From Nocardia alni (lineage in GTDB: Bacteria > Actinomycetota > Actinomycetes > Mycobacteriales > Mycobacteriaceae): a stretch of DNA of 64,000 nt. The position numbers were made by a program, and so were the translations under genes. The notes beneath the pieces were generated by a model. The model had not been told where the DNA came from. It saw nothing but the letters and a program-made list of their open reading frames with translations, and made no database searches. Below, piece after piece: positions 33,296 through 42,022 of this stretch (position 1 is the stretch's first letter; every line of letters begins with the position of its first letter). The stretch is from contig NZ_JAGPOX010000002.1 in assembly GCF_019038435.1 (NCBI RefSeq), forward strand, positions 124,001 through 188,000. The letters run 5' to 3'.

Positions 33296-35866
33296 ATGAC
33301 CTCATCAACAGCGAACGGACACGGTGGATCGCTCGCCGGGGTCCGGGTCATCGAAGTCGGTGATCAGCAAGGCGAATACTGCGGTTTGGTGCTGGCCGGG
33401 CTCGGCGCCGAAGTGATCAAGGTGGAACCGCCGGGCGGCAGCGCGACACGCGGCCTCGGGCCTTTCGTGAACGACGAGCCCGACCCCGAACGGTCGCTGC
33501 ATTTCTGGGCGTACAACCGGGGCAAGCAGTCGATAGTTCTCGATCTCGACACCGCGGAGGACCGGGGTGAGTACGAACGTCTCGTCGCGGCCGCCGACAT
33601 CGTGCTGGATTCGACGCCGCTGGGCTCTCTCGACGATCTCGGCCTGGGCAGCGCCGAGCTGCGCGCCCGCCACGAGCGGCTGATCTACGGCCGGATCACC
33701 CCGTTCGGCGAGACCGGGCCGCAGGCCCATCTGAAGGCTTCGGACCTGGTGCATCTCGCGCTCGGCGGCGTGGTGATGAACAACGGCTACGACCCGGACC
33801 CCAAGCTGGTCTACGACACACCGCCGATCGCACCGCAACTGGGCCATTCGTATGCCATCGCGGGCGAGCAGCTGGCGTTCACGCTCGTGGCCGCGCTGAG
33901 CGCCCGCAACCGCACCGGCCGCGGGCAGCACCTGTCGTGCGCGATCCACGAGGCGGTGGCCAAGAACACCGAGGGCGACCTGATGTCGTGGGTCGCGCTG
34001 CGCACCCCGTTCAACCGCCAGACCTGCCGCCATTCGGCGCCGAACGTCTCGCGTCATCGCACCATCTTCAGCACCAAGGACGGCCGCTGGTACCTGGCCA
34101 TGACCCGAAATGCCAAGCTGCTCGGCCCATTCCTGGACGAGTGGGGTGTCGGCGGCACCATCAGCGACGGCAGCGAGGAGACCGAGAAGGATTCGCGGGT
34201 GCTGCCCGGTATGGAGGGCGGCGCGGCCAGCAATATGGACGTGGTCGAGCAGACCATGCGGCGGTACCTGTTCGACTCCGTGCCGTGGCGCCAGGCCCAG
34301 CAGGCCGGGCTGATGTGGGTTCCGGTGCGCAAACCGCACGAGAGCGCGCAGGACGAGCACTGGCTCGAGCGCGAGACCTACACCGATGTCGAACACCCCG
34401 AACTCGGCAAGTCCTTCCGCTACCCGACGAGCAAATGGGTGACCCAGGGCTCGAACTGGGTCACCGGCCGCCGCGCGCCGTTGCTCGACGAGGATCGGCG
34501 CTCGATTCTCGAGATCGCGCCGCGCACGCCCGCGAAGCCGCTGTATCTGCCGGGGGCCCAGCAAGAGCGACTCTCGCCGCACGGTCTTCCCTTTGCGCTG
34601 CAAGGGGTTCGAGTGCTCGACTTCACCTGGATGCTCGCCTCCGCGGGGGCCACCCGATTCCTGGCCGCACTCGGCGCCGACGTCATCAAGGTCGAATGGC
34701 ACAAGAACCTGGACCCGCGCCGCGGCGGCGCCCCGGTCGGCGGACGGGAGGCGCGCGAACGGGCGACCGAACCGGTGCCCTCGCGCTGGCCCGCCGACCA
34801 GGGCGGTCCGGTCGGCGCCCAGTACAACAACAAAAACCCTGGCAAGCGCGGTATCTCGCTCAACGTCAAGCACCCCGAGGGTCTCAGACTCGCCAAGCGC
34901 ATGGTCGCCGAATCGAGCATCGTCGCCGAGGGCTTCTCGCCGGGCGTGATGGAGGCGTGGGGCCTGGGCTACGACGTGCTGCGCGAGATCAATCCGAAGA
35001 TCATCTACGCCAAGCAGTCCGGGATGGGCAGCAAGGGTGTCTACGGACGGTTCAGGACCGTCGGCCCTGTGGCACAGGCGTTCTCGGGCATCTCCGAGAT
35101 GAGCGGCCTGCCGGATCCGTTCCCGCCCGCCGGCTGGGGCTATTCGTATCTGGACTGGTACGGCGCTTACAGTTTCGCGCTCGCGTTGCTCACCGCGGTC
35201 TATCACCGCGAGATGACCGGCGAAGGGCAGTGGATCGATGCCTCGCAGTGCGAGGTCGGCCTGTTCCTCGGCGCGGTGCCCCTGCTCGACCACAGCGTCA
35301 ACGGCCGGGTCTACGAACGCGCCGGCAACCGGTCGCCCTATTCGACCGCGGCCCCCGAGGGCATCTATCGGTGCACGGGCGACGACAGGTGGATCGCGAT
35401 CACCTGTGCGGGACAGGACGAATGGGAGAAGCTGGCCAAGGAGGCCGGTCATCCCGAATGGCTCGAGCGGACCGAGTTCGCGACATCCGAAGCACGGCAA
35501 CGCAACCGGGCGGGCCTCGATGCGCTGATCGGATCGTGGACCGCGGAATGCGAACGGTACGGTCTGATGACGCGCCTGCAGGACATCGGGATCGCCGCCG
35601 GCGTCGTGCAGACCGCCGAGGATCGGGTCGAACGCGATCCGCAGTTGCGTTCGCTGAACTGGCTCACCGAACTGGAGGCGACCGACTTCGGTCGCTGGCC
35701 GGTCGCGGCGCCCTCGGTGTCGCTGAGCGACAACCCGCAATACATCGGGGGCCCGGTGGGGCGGGCCGCGCCGACCTACGGTGAGCACAACTACGACGTC
35801 TACAAGGAACTGCTCGGCCTGTCCGCGGACGAGGTCGACGGCCTGGCCGCCGAGGGGGTGATCTGA
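33296..35866 (+). CDS. Fused double-domain CaiB/BaiF CoA-transferase, Glu at catalytic positions
   Basis: 856 residues: two CoA-transferase domains (about 8-400 and 430-850), each starting with a L.GVRV(I/L) segment and an LGADVIKV-like strand. At the place of the usual catalytic Asp the N-domain has Glu219 (CAIHEAV) and the C-domain Glu653 (ASQCEVG). Glu can in principle also form an acyl anhydride, so activity may persist with altered specificity. CGGAGGAAGA precedes ATG 33296. It sits between the amidohydrolase and the thiolase-fold enzyme and probably activates the ring-opened acid with CoA. Confidence 0.9.
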   Translation: MTSSTANGHGGSLAGVRVIEVGDQQGEYCGLVLAGLGAEVIKVEPPGGSATRGLGPFVNDEPDPERSLHFWAYNRGKQSIVLDLDTAEDRGEYERLVAAADIVLDSTPLGSLDDLGLGSAELRARHERLIYGRITPFGETGPQAHLKASDLVHLALGGVVMNNGYDPDPKLVYDTPPIAPQLGHSYAIAGEQLAFTLVAALSARNRTGRGQHLSCAIHEAVAKNTEGDLMSWVALRTPFNRQTCRHSAPNVSRHRTIFSTKDGRWYLAMTRNAKLLGPFLDEWGVGGTISDGSEETEKDSRVLPGMEGGAASNMDVVEQTMRRYLFDSVPWRQAQQAGLMWVPVRKPHESAQDEHWLERETYTDVEHPELGKSFRYPTSKWVTQGSNWVTGRRAPLLDEDRRSILEIAPRTPAKPLYLPGAQQERLSPHGLPFALQGVRVLDFTWMLASAGATRFLAALGADVIKVEWHKNLDPRRGGAPVGGREARERATEPVPSRWPADQGGPVGAQYNNKNPGKRGISLNVKHPEGLRLAKRMVAESSIVAEGFSPGVMEAWGLGYDVLREINPKIIYAKQSGMGSKGVYGRFRTVGPVAQAFSGISEMSGLPDPFPPAGWGYSYLDWYGAYSFALALLTAVYHREMTGEGQWIDASQCEVGLFLGAVPLLDHSVNGRVYERAGNRSPYSTAAPEGIYRCTGDDRWIAITCAGQDEWEKLAKEAGHPEWLERTEFATSEARQRNRAGLDALIGSWTAECERYGLMTRLQDIGIAAGVVQTAEDRVERDPQLRSLNWLTELEATDFGRWPVAAPSVSLSDNPQYIGGPVGRAAPTYGEHNYDVYKELLGLSADEVDGLAAEGVI

Positions 35867-35870
35867 GCGC

Positions 35871-37025
35871 ATGGCAGATTCCTCTCGCGCACCGGGCGCG
35901 GTTCGCGGTCGCGCCGCGATCGTCGCCGTCGGTAATACGCTGCAGGGCGAGCTACCGGGTATCGCACCCGACGAGGTGGCCGTCGAGGCGCTGCGCATCA
36001 CCCTCGCCGACGCTGGGATCGATAAGTCCCGGATCGACGGCCTCATCACCTGTAAGTCCTACGGCGGGTTCGGAATCGACACCGAGATAGGCCGGCTCGC
36101 CGGGCTCAATCCCGCGTACAGCGCCACCCTCGACTACGGCACGTGCAATTTCTCGTTGCACCTGGCCGTCGCGGCGATCGAGGCGGGCCTGGCCTCCACG
36201 GTCGCCATCGTCTACGGGACCAACCAGCGCAGTGCCGGTAATCGGTTCGCGCATCCGCTGGGCCGCCAGGACGACGCGTCGGTCAACGGCTTCCTCAACG
36301 TGGCCGGTATCGCGGGCATGGCGTTCCGGCGGCATCAGAAGCTGTACGGCACAACTGAATCCGATCTCGGGCAGATCGCCGTCTCGCAGCGCAAGTATGC
36401 CCGGGAGAACCCGCTGGCGATCTTCCGCGATCCGTTGACGATCGATGACTACCTCGCCTCGCCCTATCTGGTCGCGCCCCTGCGCCGTGCCGATCTGTGC
36501 ATGATCTCCGACGGCGGTGCGTGCCTGATCGTCGCGCGGGACGATATCGCCCGCGAGCTGACCGACAAGCCGGTCTACGTCCTCGGGATCGCCCAGCAGA
36601 GCGGCCTGCGCGACCGGCAGAACGACGATCAGTGGATGCGGCCGTGGCTGAAGCAGGTCGCCGAGCGGATCTACCCGGCGGCCGGTGTGGATCGTTCGGC
36701 GGTCGACGCGCTCTACATTCAGGATCCGACCAGCGTATGGGTCATGCAGATGCTCGAGGCATACGGTTTCGTGGAGCCCGGCGGCGTGGGCGACGCGTTC
36801 ACCTCCGGTGCGATCGGATACGGCGGCAAGCTGCCGCTCAATACCAATGGCGGGCAACTGTCCGAGGCCTACATGTGGGGTTTCCTGCACCTGTGCGAGC
36901 TGGTCCGGCAGATGCGGGGTGAGGCCGGGCCGCGTCAGCTCGCGGATGTGCGAGTCGCTCAATACTGTTCGACCTTCGGGATGATGAAGGCCGCGAGCAC
37001 GATCTTCGCCAAGGAGGTCGCGTGA
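35871..37025 (+). CDS. Thiolase-fold enzyme, Ltp2-like aldol lyase candidate
   Basis: 384 residues with thiolase-superfamily layout. It lacks the GHPxGxTG His motif of true thiolases. In its place stands NTNGGQLSEAYMWG with Tyr334, as in Ltp2-type steroid side-chain retro-aldolases, where the Tyr takes part in catalysis. The canonical nucleophile region reads TCNFSLHLAV. Its stop overlaps the start of a DUF35 gene, and Ltp2 enzymes act as complexes with DUF35 proteins. The inferred role is retro-aldol cleavage of a beta-hydroxy acyl-CoA. A true thiolytic activity is less likely but not excluded. Confidence 0.86.
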   Translation: MADSSRAPGAVRGRAAIVAVGNTLQGELPGIAPDEVAVEALRITLADAGIDKSRIDGLITCKSYGGFGIDTEIGRLAGLNPAYSATLDYGTCNFSLHLAVAAIEAGLASTVAIVYGTNQRSAGNRFAHPLGRQDDASVNGFLNVAGIAGMAFRRHQKLYGTTESDLGQIAVSQRKYARENPLAIFRDPLTIDDYLASPYLVAPLRRADLCMISDGGACLIVARDDIARELTDKPVYVLGIAQQSGLRDRQNDDQWMRPWLKQVAERIYPAAGVDRSAVDALYIQDPTSVWVMQMLEAYGFVEPGGVGDAFTSGAIGYGGKLPLNTNGGQLSEAYMWGFLHLCELVRQMRGEAGPRQLADVRVAQYCSTFGMMKAASTIFAKEVA

Positions 37026-37444
37026 GCAGCCAGGCGCCCTACGGTCTCAGCGGTGACGACCAGCCTTTCTGGGATGGCGCCCGGGAGGGACGGCTCGTGT
37101 TCCAGCATTGCGACGAGTGTGGCTATGTGCGTTGGCCCGCCGCCGGTGTCTGCCCCGAATGCCTTGCCCGCCAAGCCACGTGGGCGGAGGTCCAGGGGAC
37201 CGGCACGCTGTGGAGTTTCGTCGTCTACCACCGTGCTTACGCTCCGGCATTGAAGGATCAGATCCCGTATCCGGTGGCCTTGGTCGAACTCGACTGCGGA
37301 GTGCGAATTCTGGGACGACTGGTCGATATGGATCCCGCCGACGCGGTCGTGGGCATGCCGCTGGCCGTGCGTTATCGGGAGGTCGGCGAGCACGGAGTTG
37401 TACCGGCATTCGGTCCGGCAGAGATAGGAGTTGATCATGGGTGA
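37022..37444 (+). CDS. DUF35 zinc-ribbon/OB-fold protein, partner of thiolase-fold enzyme
   Basis: 140 residues: an N-terminal rubredoxin-like zinc ribbon with Cys30, Cys33, Cys44 and Cys47 (CDEC and CPEC), then an OB-fold with FVVYHRAY and DPADAVVGMPL. DUF35 proteins act as CoA-binding partners of thiolase-like enzymes, for example ChsH2 with Ltp2. GTG 37022 overlaps the preceding stop by four bases, supporting a stoichiometric complex. Confidence 0.92.
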   Translation: MSSQAPYGLSGDDQPFWDGAREGRLVFQHCDECGYVRWPAAGVCPECLARQATWAEVQGTGTLWSFVVYHRAYAPALKDQIPYPVALVELDCGVRILGRLVDMDPADAVVGMPLAVRYREVGEHGVVPAFGPAEIGVDHG

Positions 37445-37973
37445 CAACAGCAGGTTGGACCTGATCGCGGACAAACTCGAGCTCACCGAGCTCGTCACCC
37501 GGATCGCGCGAGCGGTCGACCGCAAGGATCGCGAAGGCATCCTCGCCTGCTATGCGGAGAAATCCTTCGACGATCACGGGCGGTTCCGGGGCGGCCGTGA
37601 CGAATTCGCCGAGTTCATCTGCAACAACCCGGGATTCACCACGGCCTCGCCGTTCCTCTATCACCTGATGGGGCAGTCGCTGTTCGATGTCGAGGGCGAC
37701 GAGGCGCACGGCGAGACGTACTTCGCGTACTGGATGCAGACCACCCCCGACTCGCTGTACCAGTCGATCGGTCGATACGCCGACTACTTCCAGCGCATCG
37801 ATGGGCGCTGGCAGCTGGTCTACCGGCGGGTGGTGATCGAATGGGACGGAACCGTTCCCGCCACCAATGCCGTGCCGGGCGGTCACTTCCGGGGCACCCG
37901 GGACAAGAGCGATCCGAGCTACACCCGCCTCACCTGGCCGGAGCACCCGGAGTACAAGACGTCGATCGGCTGA
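37437..37973 (+). CDS. NTF2/SnoaL-like protein
   Basis: 178 residues, with LTELVTRIARAVDRKD and YFQRIDGRWQLVYRRVV fitting the SnoaL/NTF2 cone fold. ATG 37437 has AGGAG six bases upstream and overlaps the DUF35 end by eight bases. It closes the BVMO-to-lyase operon. It could be an isomerase or dehydratase acting on a pathway intermediate. It resembles the protein at 60.7 kb, which also has a DDHG segment after an RAVDR/RGVDR helix. Confidence 0.85.
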   Translation: MGDNSRLDLIADKLELTELVTRIARAVDRKDREGILACYAEKSFDDHGRFRGGRDEFAEFICNNPGFTTASPFLYHLMGQSLFDVEGDEAHGETYFAYWMQTTPDSLYQSIGRYADYFQRIDGRWQLVYRRVVIEWDGTVPATNAVPGGHFRGTRDKSDPSYTRLTWPEHPEYKTSIG

Positions 37974-38007
37974 CGGCCGATCATCTCCCGCCGATCGACG
38001 TCGTCGT

Positions 38008-38463
38008 TCAGCGGGAGATCTCGTCCTTGACCTGCCTGCGCTCACGCCATTTCAGCGAGACCGACCGGTGGTAGACGCGCCATCCATCGCCGGTGCGGCG
38101 CAGCAGGTCGATGTACGAGCCGCCACCCGAGACGCGGATGATCTCACCGGGAGTCTCGGCGCGGCGGCCGGTCTCCATCTGGTAATCCGAGAATGCCCGG
38201 GCCTCGTCGCCGTCGATCTCGATGACGGTGTTGATCAACGGGTGCTGCGCGAACAACCAGGCCGGATCGGGCGCCGACAGCCGCGCGCTCATCTGCGCGG
38301 GGGTCTCGCGTTTGCCGCCCATCGGGGTGAAGTCGATGATCGCGTCCTCGGTGAAGACGAGATCCCATGCCTCCCATCGTCGTTCGTCGAGGCCGTAGGC
38401 GTAGCCACGCAGCGCGGCCTCGATCCCGATGCGGTCCTGGAGCTCGGTATCGGTGTCGTTCAT
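38008..38463 (-). CDS. NTF2/SnoaL-like protein
   Basis: 151 residues. RIGIEAALRGYAYGLDERRW opens the fold and DGWRVYHRSVSLKWRER is the final hairpin; the middle TEDAIIDFTPMGG strand is typical. ATG 38463 lies behind AAGGCGGAGGA, though the spacing to GGAGGA is short. It is divergent from the transporter gene across an AT-rich gap and convergent with the other NTF2 gene. Function unknown. Confidence 0.82.
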   Translation of the reverse strand: MNDTDTELQDRIGIEAALRGYAYGLDERRWEAWDLVFTEDAIIDFTPMGGKRETPAQMSARLSAPDPAWLFAQHPLINTVIEIDGDEARAFSDYQMETGRRAETPGEIIRVSGGGSYIDLLRRTGDGWRVYHRSVSLKWRERRQVKDEISR

Positions 38464-38480
38464 TTCCTCCGCCTTTCCCA

Positions 38481-38530
38481 ATAGTGTACGAACTTATCTT
38501 GTAACATTATTTGTGCACAATAGTACGACG
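38481..38530. promoter_or_regulatory. Divergent promoter with palindromic TTGTGCACAA
   Basis: The gap holds AATAGTGTAC and the perfect palindrome TTGTGCACAA (38511-38520), followed by TAGTAC. It carries the same TTGTG core as other promoters and likely serves the transporter and perhaps the NTF2-like gene. Confidence 0.5.
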
Positions 38531-38545
38531 GAAGGCGGGATCGCC

Positions 38546-39910
38546 ATGCATCCAGAGGCGACCTCAGAACATCGAGCGAGGCAGGCCCGCCGGGTGGCGC
38601 TGTCGAGTTTTCTCGGCACGACCATGGAGTACTACGACTTCCTGCTGTACGGGTCGGCCGCGGCACTGGTGTTCGGCAAGGTGTTCTTCAGCGATCTGAG
38701 CCCCCTGGTCGGCACGATCGTGTCGCTCGCGACCCTGGCCACCGGGCATTTCGCGCGGATCGGCGGTGCGATCCTGTTCGGGCACTTCGGCGATCGTCTC
38801 GGCCGCAAGACCGTCATGGTCACCACGATGACGGTCATGGGCCTGTCCAGCGGGTTGATCGGCCTGTTGCCGACCTATGCGCAGGTCGGCGGCCTCGCAC
38901 CGGTCTTGCTCGTGCTGCTGCGGGTGATCCAGGGGATCGCGGTGGGCGGGGAGTACGGCGGCGCGGTGCTCATGACCACCGAGCACGCCCGGGATGGGCA
39001 GCGCGGCCGTTTCGGCAGCGCGGCCGCGATGGGAGCGCCGAGCGGATCGGTGCTGTCGTACGGGATCATGTTCCTGGTGGCGTCGCTGCCGACGCCGGAC
39101 CTGCTGAGCTGGGGCTGGCGAATTCCGTTCCTCGGGAGTTTCCTGCTGCTCGGCATCGGGTTGTACTTCCGGTCCCGCGTGCCCGAGAGCCCGCTGTTCG
39201 TCCGTCACCGGACCGAGGGCAGACCGGTCATGCCCATCGTCTCCCTGCTGCGCGGCTATCCGCGGCAGGTGGTGCTGGCCGTGTTCTTCCAGGCCGGAGC
39301 CTATTGCGGCCAAGGGGTTTTCGGCGTTTTCATCATCTCGTACGCGCCGCACGCCGGCTTCTCCGCCGGGACGGCGTTGCTGGCCATCACCTTCGCGCAG
39401 ATCGCCGCCATGGCGTTGACGCCGGTGTACGCGACGCTGTCGGACCGGGTCGGGCGTAAACCCATCGTGCTGGGCGGGATCATCGCCACGGCGTTGTTCA
39501 CCTACCCGTGTTTCCTGCTCGTCGACACGGGCTCGGCCGTGGCCGTCGTCGCGGCGCTGTTCGTGTATTTCGCGGCGATCAACACCTGCGTGATGGCGGT
39601 CGCTCCGGTCCTGCTGACCGAGTTGTTCCCCACCGAGATCCGGTACACCGCGGTGTCGACCACCTATCAGATCGCCCAGGTGCTGGGCAGTGGGCTGTCG
39701 CCGCTGGCCGCGGCCGCACTCTTCGCCGCGACGGGTGGCACCAGCGTGATCTGGGTGGCGGTATTCCTCATCGCGGCGACCGTGCTGAGCGGTGTGTTCT
39801 CCTGCTTCCTGCCGGAGACCCGGATGAGCGATCTCGCCTCGGCCGAACCGTCGGCGCCGGGCCCGCAGGGTATGAGCGGCCGGCTGGACCCTATCGAGAG
39901 CCCCAGCTGA
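38546..39910 (+). CDS. MFS transporter, metabolite:H+ symporter (MHS) type
   Basis: 454 residues with about 12 hydrophobic segments. The loop between helices 2 and 3 reads GDRLGRK (MFS motif A), and its half-repeat DRVGRKP occurs later. TTMEYYDFLLYG and GGEYGGAV are characteristic of the MHS subfamily (ShiA, KgtP, ProP, PcaT relatives), proton-coupled importers of organic acids. ATG 38546 follows GAAGG. In this island it most likely imports the substrate or an acidic intermediate. The 3' end overlaps the next convergent gene by 20 bases. Confidence 0.93.
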   Translation: MHPEATSEHRARQARRVALSSFLGTTMEYYDFLLYGSAAALVFGKVFFSDLSPLVGTIVSLATLATGHFARIGGAILFGHFGDRLGRKTVMVTTMTVMGLSSGLIGLLPTYAQVGGLAPVLLVLLRVIQGIAVGGEYGGAVLMTTEHARDGQRGRFGSAAAMGAPSGSVLSYGIMFLVASLPTPDLLSWGWRIPFLGSFLLLGIGLYFRSRVPESPLFVRHRTEGRPVMPIVSLLRGYPRQVVLAVFFQAGAYCGQGVFGVFIISYAPHAGFSAGTALLAITFAQIAAMALTPVYATLSDRVGRKPIVLGGIIATALFTYPCFLLVDTGSAVAVVAALFVYFAAINTCVMAVAPVLLTELFPTEIRYTAVSTTYQIAQVLGSGLSPLAAAALFAATGGTSVIWVAVFLIAATVLSGVFSCFLPETRMSDLASAEPSAPGPQGMSGRLDPIESPS

Positions 39911-40181
39911 TTTTGCAGGCCGCGGCGGATCCGATATCGGCGCGCAGCTGCGTGGCCAGCCCGAGCAGTTCCTCGGGTGTGACCGCGCCGCGGTCCAGGT
40001 CGCGGGTCGGCGCATAGCCCGCCCGGGCCAGCGTCGCCCCGCCGATCTCGGCGATCCGCTGCGCGGTATCCCAGACCAGTTCGCGCCAGCTGAGCCAATT
40101 CAGGGCGTCACTGTTCGTCGGTGCGGCCGGAAGCAGTCCGGCGGCCTGCTGCGCCAGGTCGCGGATCTGTTCGATCTCCAT
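39891..40181 (-). CDS. Small hypothetical protein
   Basis: 96 residues, no family recognised. Helical start (IEQIRDLAQQAAGLL) and a Trp-containing middle (NWLSWRELVWDTAQRI). A GAGGAGC ribosome site precedes ATG 40181. The gene overlaps the transporter end in convergent orientation by 20 bases and is divergent from the HTH gene. Confidence 0.6.
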   Translation of the reverse strand: MEIEQIRDLAQQAAGLLPAAPTNSDALNWLSWRELVWDTAQRIAEIGGATLARAGYAPTRDLDRGAVTPEELLGLATQLRADIGSAAACKISWGSR

Positions 40182-40314
40182 GGGCGTGCTCCTCGGTCTC
40201 GCTGACGGTCACCGCCTGTGACGGTAGTCACGGTCCAAGATCGTGTCAAGTGATGCCATTGACATGCAACCCGGCGTCGGTCGCGTCCGGCCGGACTTGT
40301 ATCTTGAGGCGACC

Positions 40315-41988
40315 ATGGACAAGCAGACCGAAACAGTGGCCGTCGCGGTGGAACGTCTCGCGATCACACTCGGTGAGGTGGGCGCGGTCCCGGTCGGCGA
40401 GCTCGTGCGAGCCCTGGAGCGAGCGGCGGAGCGACTACGGCTTCGGCACGATCCCTCCGACGCGCCGCCCGACCTGGTGACGCAGGCGGAGGCATCCCGT
40501 GTGGTCGGGGTCAGCCGCCAGGCGGTCAACCAGTGGGTGCGCAAGGGGACGCTGCGGGTCTACGAGTCCGGGAGCCCCGGCGGGCGCGGCAATCCCCGGG
40601 TGTCGCTGTCCGAGGTCGCGATCGCGGCCAACCGCCGGGTGCCGGCCGCCTCCTCCCCGGCGGTGCGCCGCGAGCTGATGGAGTTCCTCGAACGCATCCG
40701 CGCTGTCGGTGCGCGCGATCTGGCTCGAGGCCTGCGCGACTGGCTGACCGAGGACGCCGCGACCGGTGAACACTCGCACGGTTCCCAGATTCTCCAGGAA
40801 TTCGTCGTCGCCGCGATGGAAAGCGACGACCGCAAGCGTGAATTCACCGCCGAGGGCGTGCGGCGTCTCGCCGATCTGCGTCCCGAGTTCGTCCTGGATA
40901 CCAGCACGGATTTCGGCGGGCTCGCCGAATCCCTGGGGTTGCTGGTGCATTCCTCCGGCGGTGCGTCGGGATTCGATTCCGCGACGACAGCATTGCTGGG
41001 GATTCTGGGGGTGGCCACCGGCGGCGCCCGATTCTCCGGTGACGATACGGCGGTCGCCCATGCGATCGCGGCCGCCGCCCGGGATGTCTGGGGTAAGGAT
41101 TGGCCACCGCGACTCTACGACTCGATTTACAGTGTCGGCGAACTTCGCCCGCCGCCACTGGCTCGTTATACGGCGTCGTTGACATATCTGGACAACAACC
41201 GATTTCTGCGGCAGGCGCAGAGTTCCGGTGTGACGATCGCGTACGCGAGAGGTCCGGGAGTCGTACTGCCGCAACGGTTCTACGGAGCGCCGATTCACAA
41301 TGACATTCTGCGTGGCAGCCGGCTCGATGACCCGGTCTGGGCCTTCACGAAGGAGGCGGCCGCCGCGGTCGGGCGGCCGTCGCGTAATCCCAGTGCGGTC
41401 AATCCCTTTCGGGTCTTCAATTACGAGTACGGTTTCCTGGACGGCTCGATATACGGGATCAGGCGATATTGCTTCTCCACGGCCGATGCCCGGCGCGAGC
41501 TGACGACGACGTGCGGCGCGCTTCCGTCGGCGCAGCGCGAACTGTATCTGAACGCCGCGGTCGAGACGTTGGCTCGCACGCTTTCCCAACCGGCGGTGGA
41601 ATTGGTCGCCATCGACGCCGAAGAGGATTTCGACTGGTGGAAGGATCATCTCATTCGCGCCTCGGAGCGTGAGATTCTCATCGGGCTCCGGGACGAGGAC
41701 GCTCGCCGGGTGTCCCACGCGTTGCTGGTTCAGACGAATATGCTGCCCGACGTCGTCGCGGCGGCGGACTCCGACAGCGCGTTGCGTGACCGCCTGCGTA
41801 TCTACGTCAAGAATCTGGAATTCGAGGTGATCGATGCGCGCTACACCGATGATCTTCGCCGTGGCACGGCGCGCATGCTCAAAGCGGGCGGGCGGTCGCT
41901 GACCGAAGAGGAGAGCTACACGATCGCCCGGTCCGAAATCGACTCGTTCCTGGCGTGTGACGATCGAGGAAGGGACCGAGTTCTGTGA
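40315..41988 (+). CDS. HTH-domain protein of unknown family
   Basis: 557 residues. A DNA-binding helix-turn-helix lies at about 55-80 (VTQAEASRVVGVSRQAVNQWV, MerR/excisionase style), after a predicted amphipathic N-terminal helix rich in Glu and Arg. The rest, about 120-557, is not recognised; it contains aromatic-rich segments such as NPFRVFNYEYGFLDGSIYG and a DWWKDHL patch. GAGG lies five bases before ATG 40315. An alpha/beta hydrolase follows with overlap or a short gap, so the two may work together. It could be a regulator with a large sensor domain. Mobile or defence origins are possible but no hallmark was seen. Confidence 0.72.
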   Translation: MDKQTETVAVAVERLAITLGEVGAVPVGELVRALERAAERLRLRHDPSDAPPDLVTQAEASRVVGVSRQAVNQWVRKGTLRVYESGSPGGRGNPRVSLSEVAIAANRRVPAASSPAVRRELMEFLERIRAVGARDLARGLRDWLTEDAATGEHSHGSQILQEFVVAAMESDDRKREFTAEGVRRLADLRPEFVLDTSTDFGGLAESLGLLVHSSGGASGFDSATTALLGILGVATGGARFSGDDTAVAHAIAAAARDVWGKDWPPRLYDSIYSVGELRPPPLARYTASLTYLDNNRFLRQAQSSGVTIAYARGPGVVLPQRFYGAPIHNDILRGSRLDDPVWAFTKEAAAAVGRPSRNPSAVNPFRVFNYEYGFLDGSIYGIRRYCFSTADARRELTTTCGALPSAQRELYLNAAVETLARTLSQPAVELVAIDAEEDFDWWKDHLIRASEREILIGLRDEDARRVSHALLVQTNMLPDVVAAADSDSALRDRLRIYVKNLEFEVIDARYTDDLRRGTARMLKAGGRSLTEEESYTIARSEIDSFLACDDRGRDRVL

Positions 41989-42022
41989 TTGTCGTGGCGA
42001 TCGCCGTTGGGCGGCCGAGGTG

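Noticed and set aside
33305..36049. 914-codon frame opposite the second fused CoA-transferase
   Set aside because: Antisense shadow of a gene with recognisable domains and an overlapping operon.
35871..37025. Ordinary beta-ketothiolase
   Set aside because: The GHPxGxTG His motif is missing and the DUF35 partner points to the Ltp2-like group.
40315..41988. Defence-system or prophage origin of the HTH protein
   Set aside because: No integrase, nuclease, helicase or phage genes lie near it; neighbours are catabolic.
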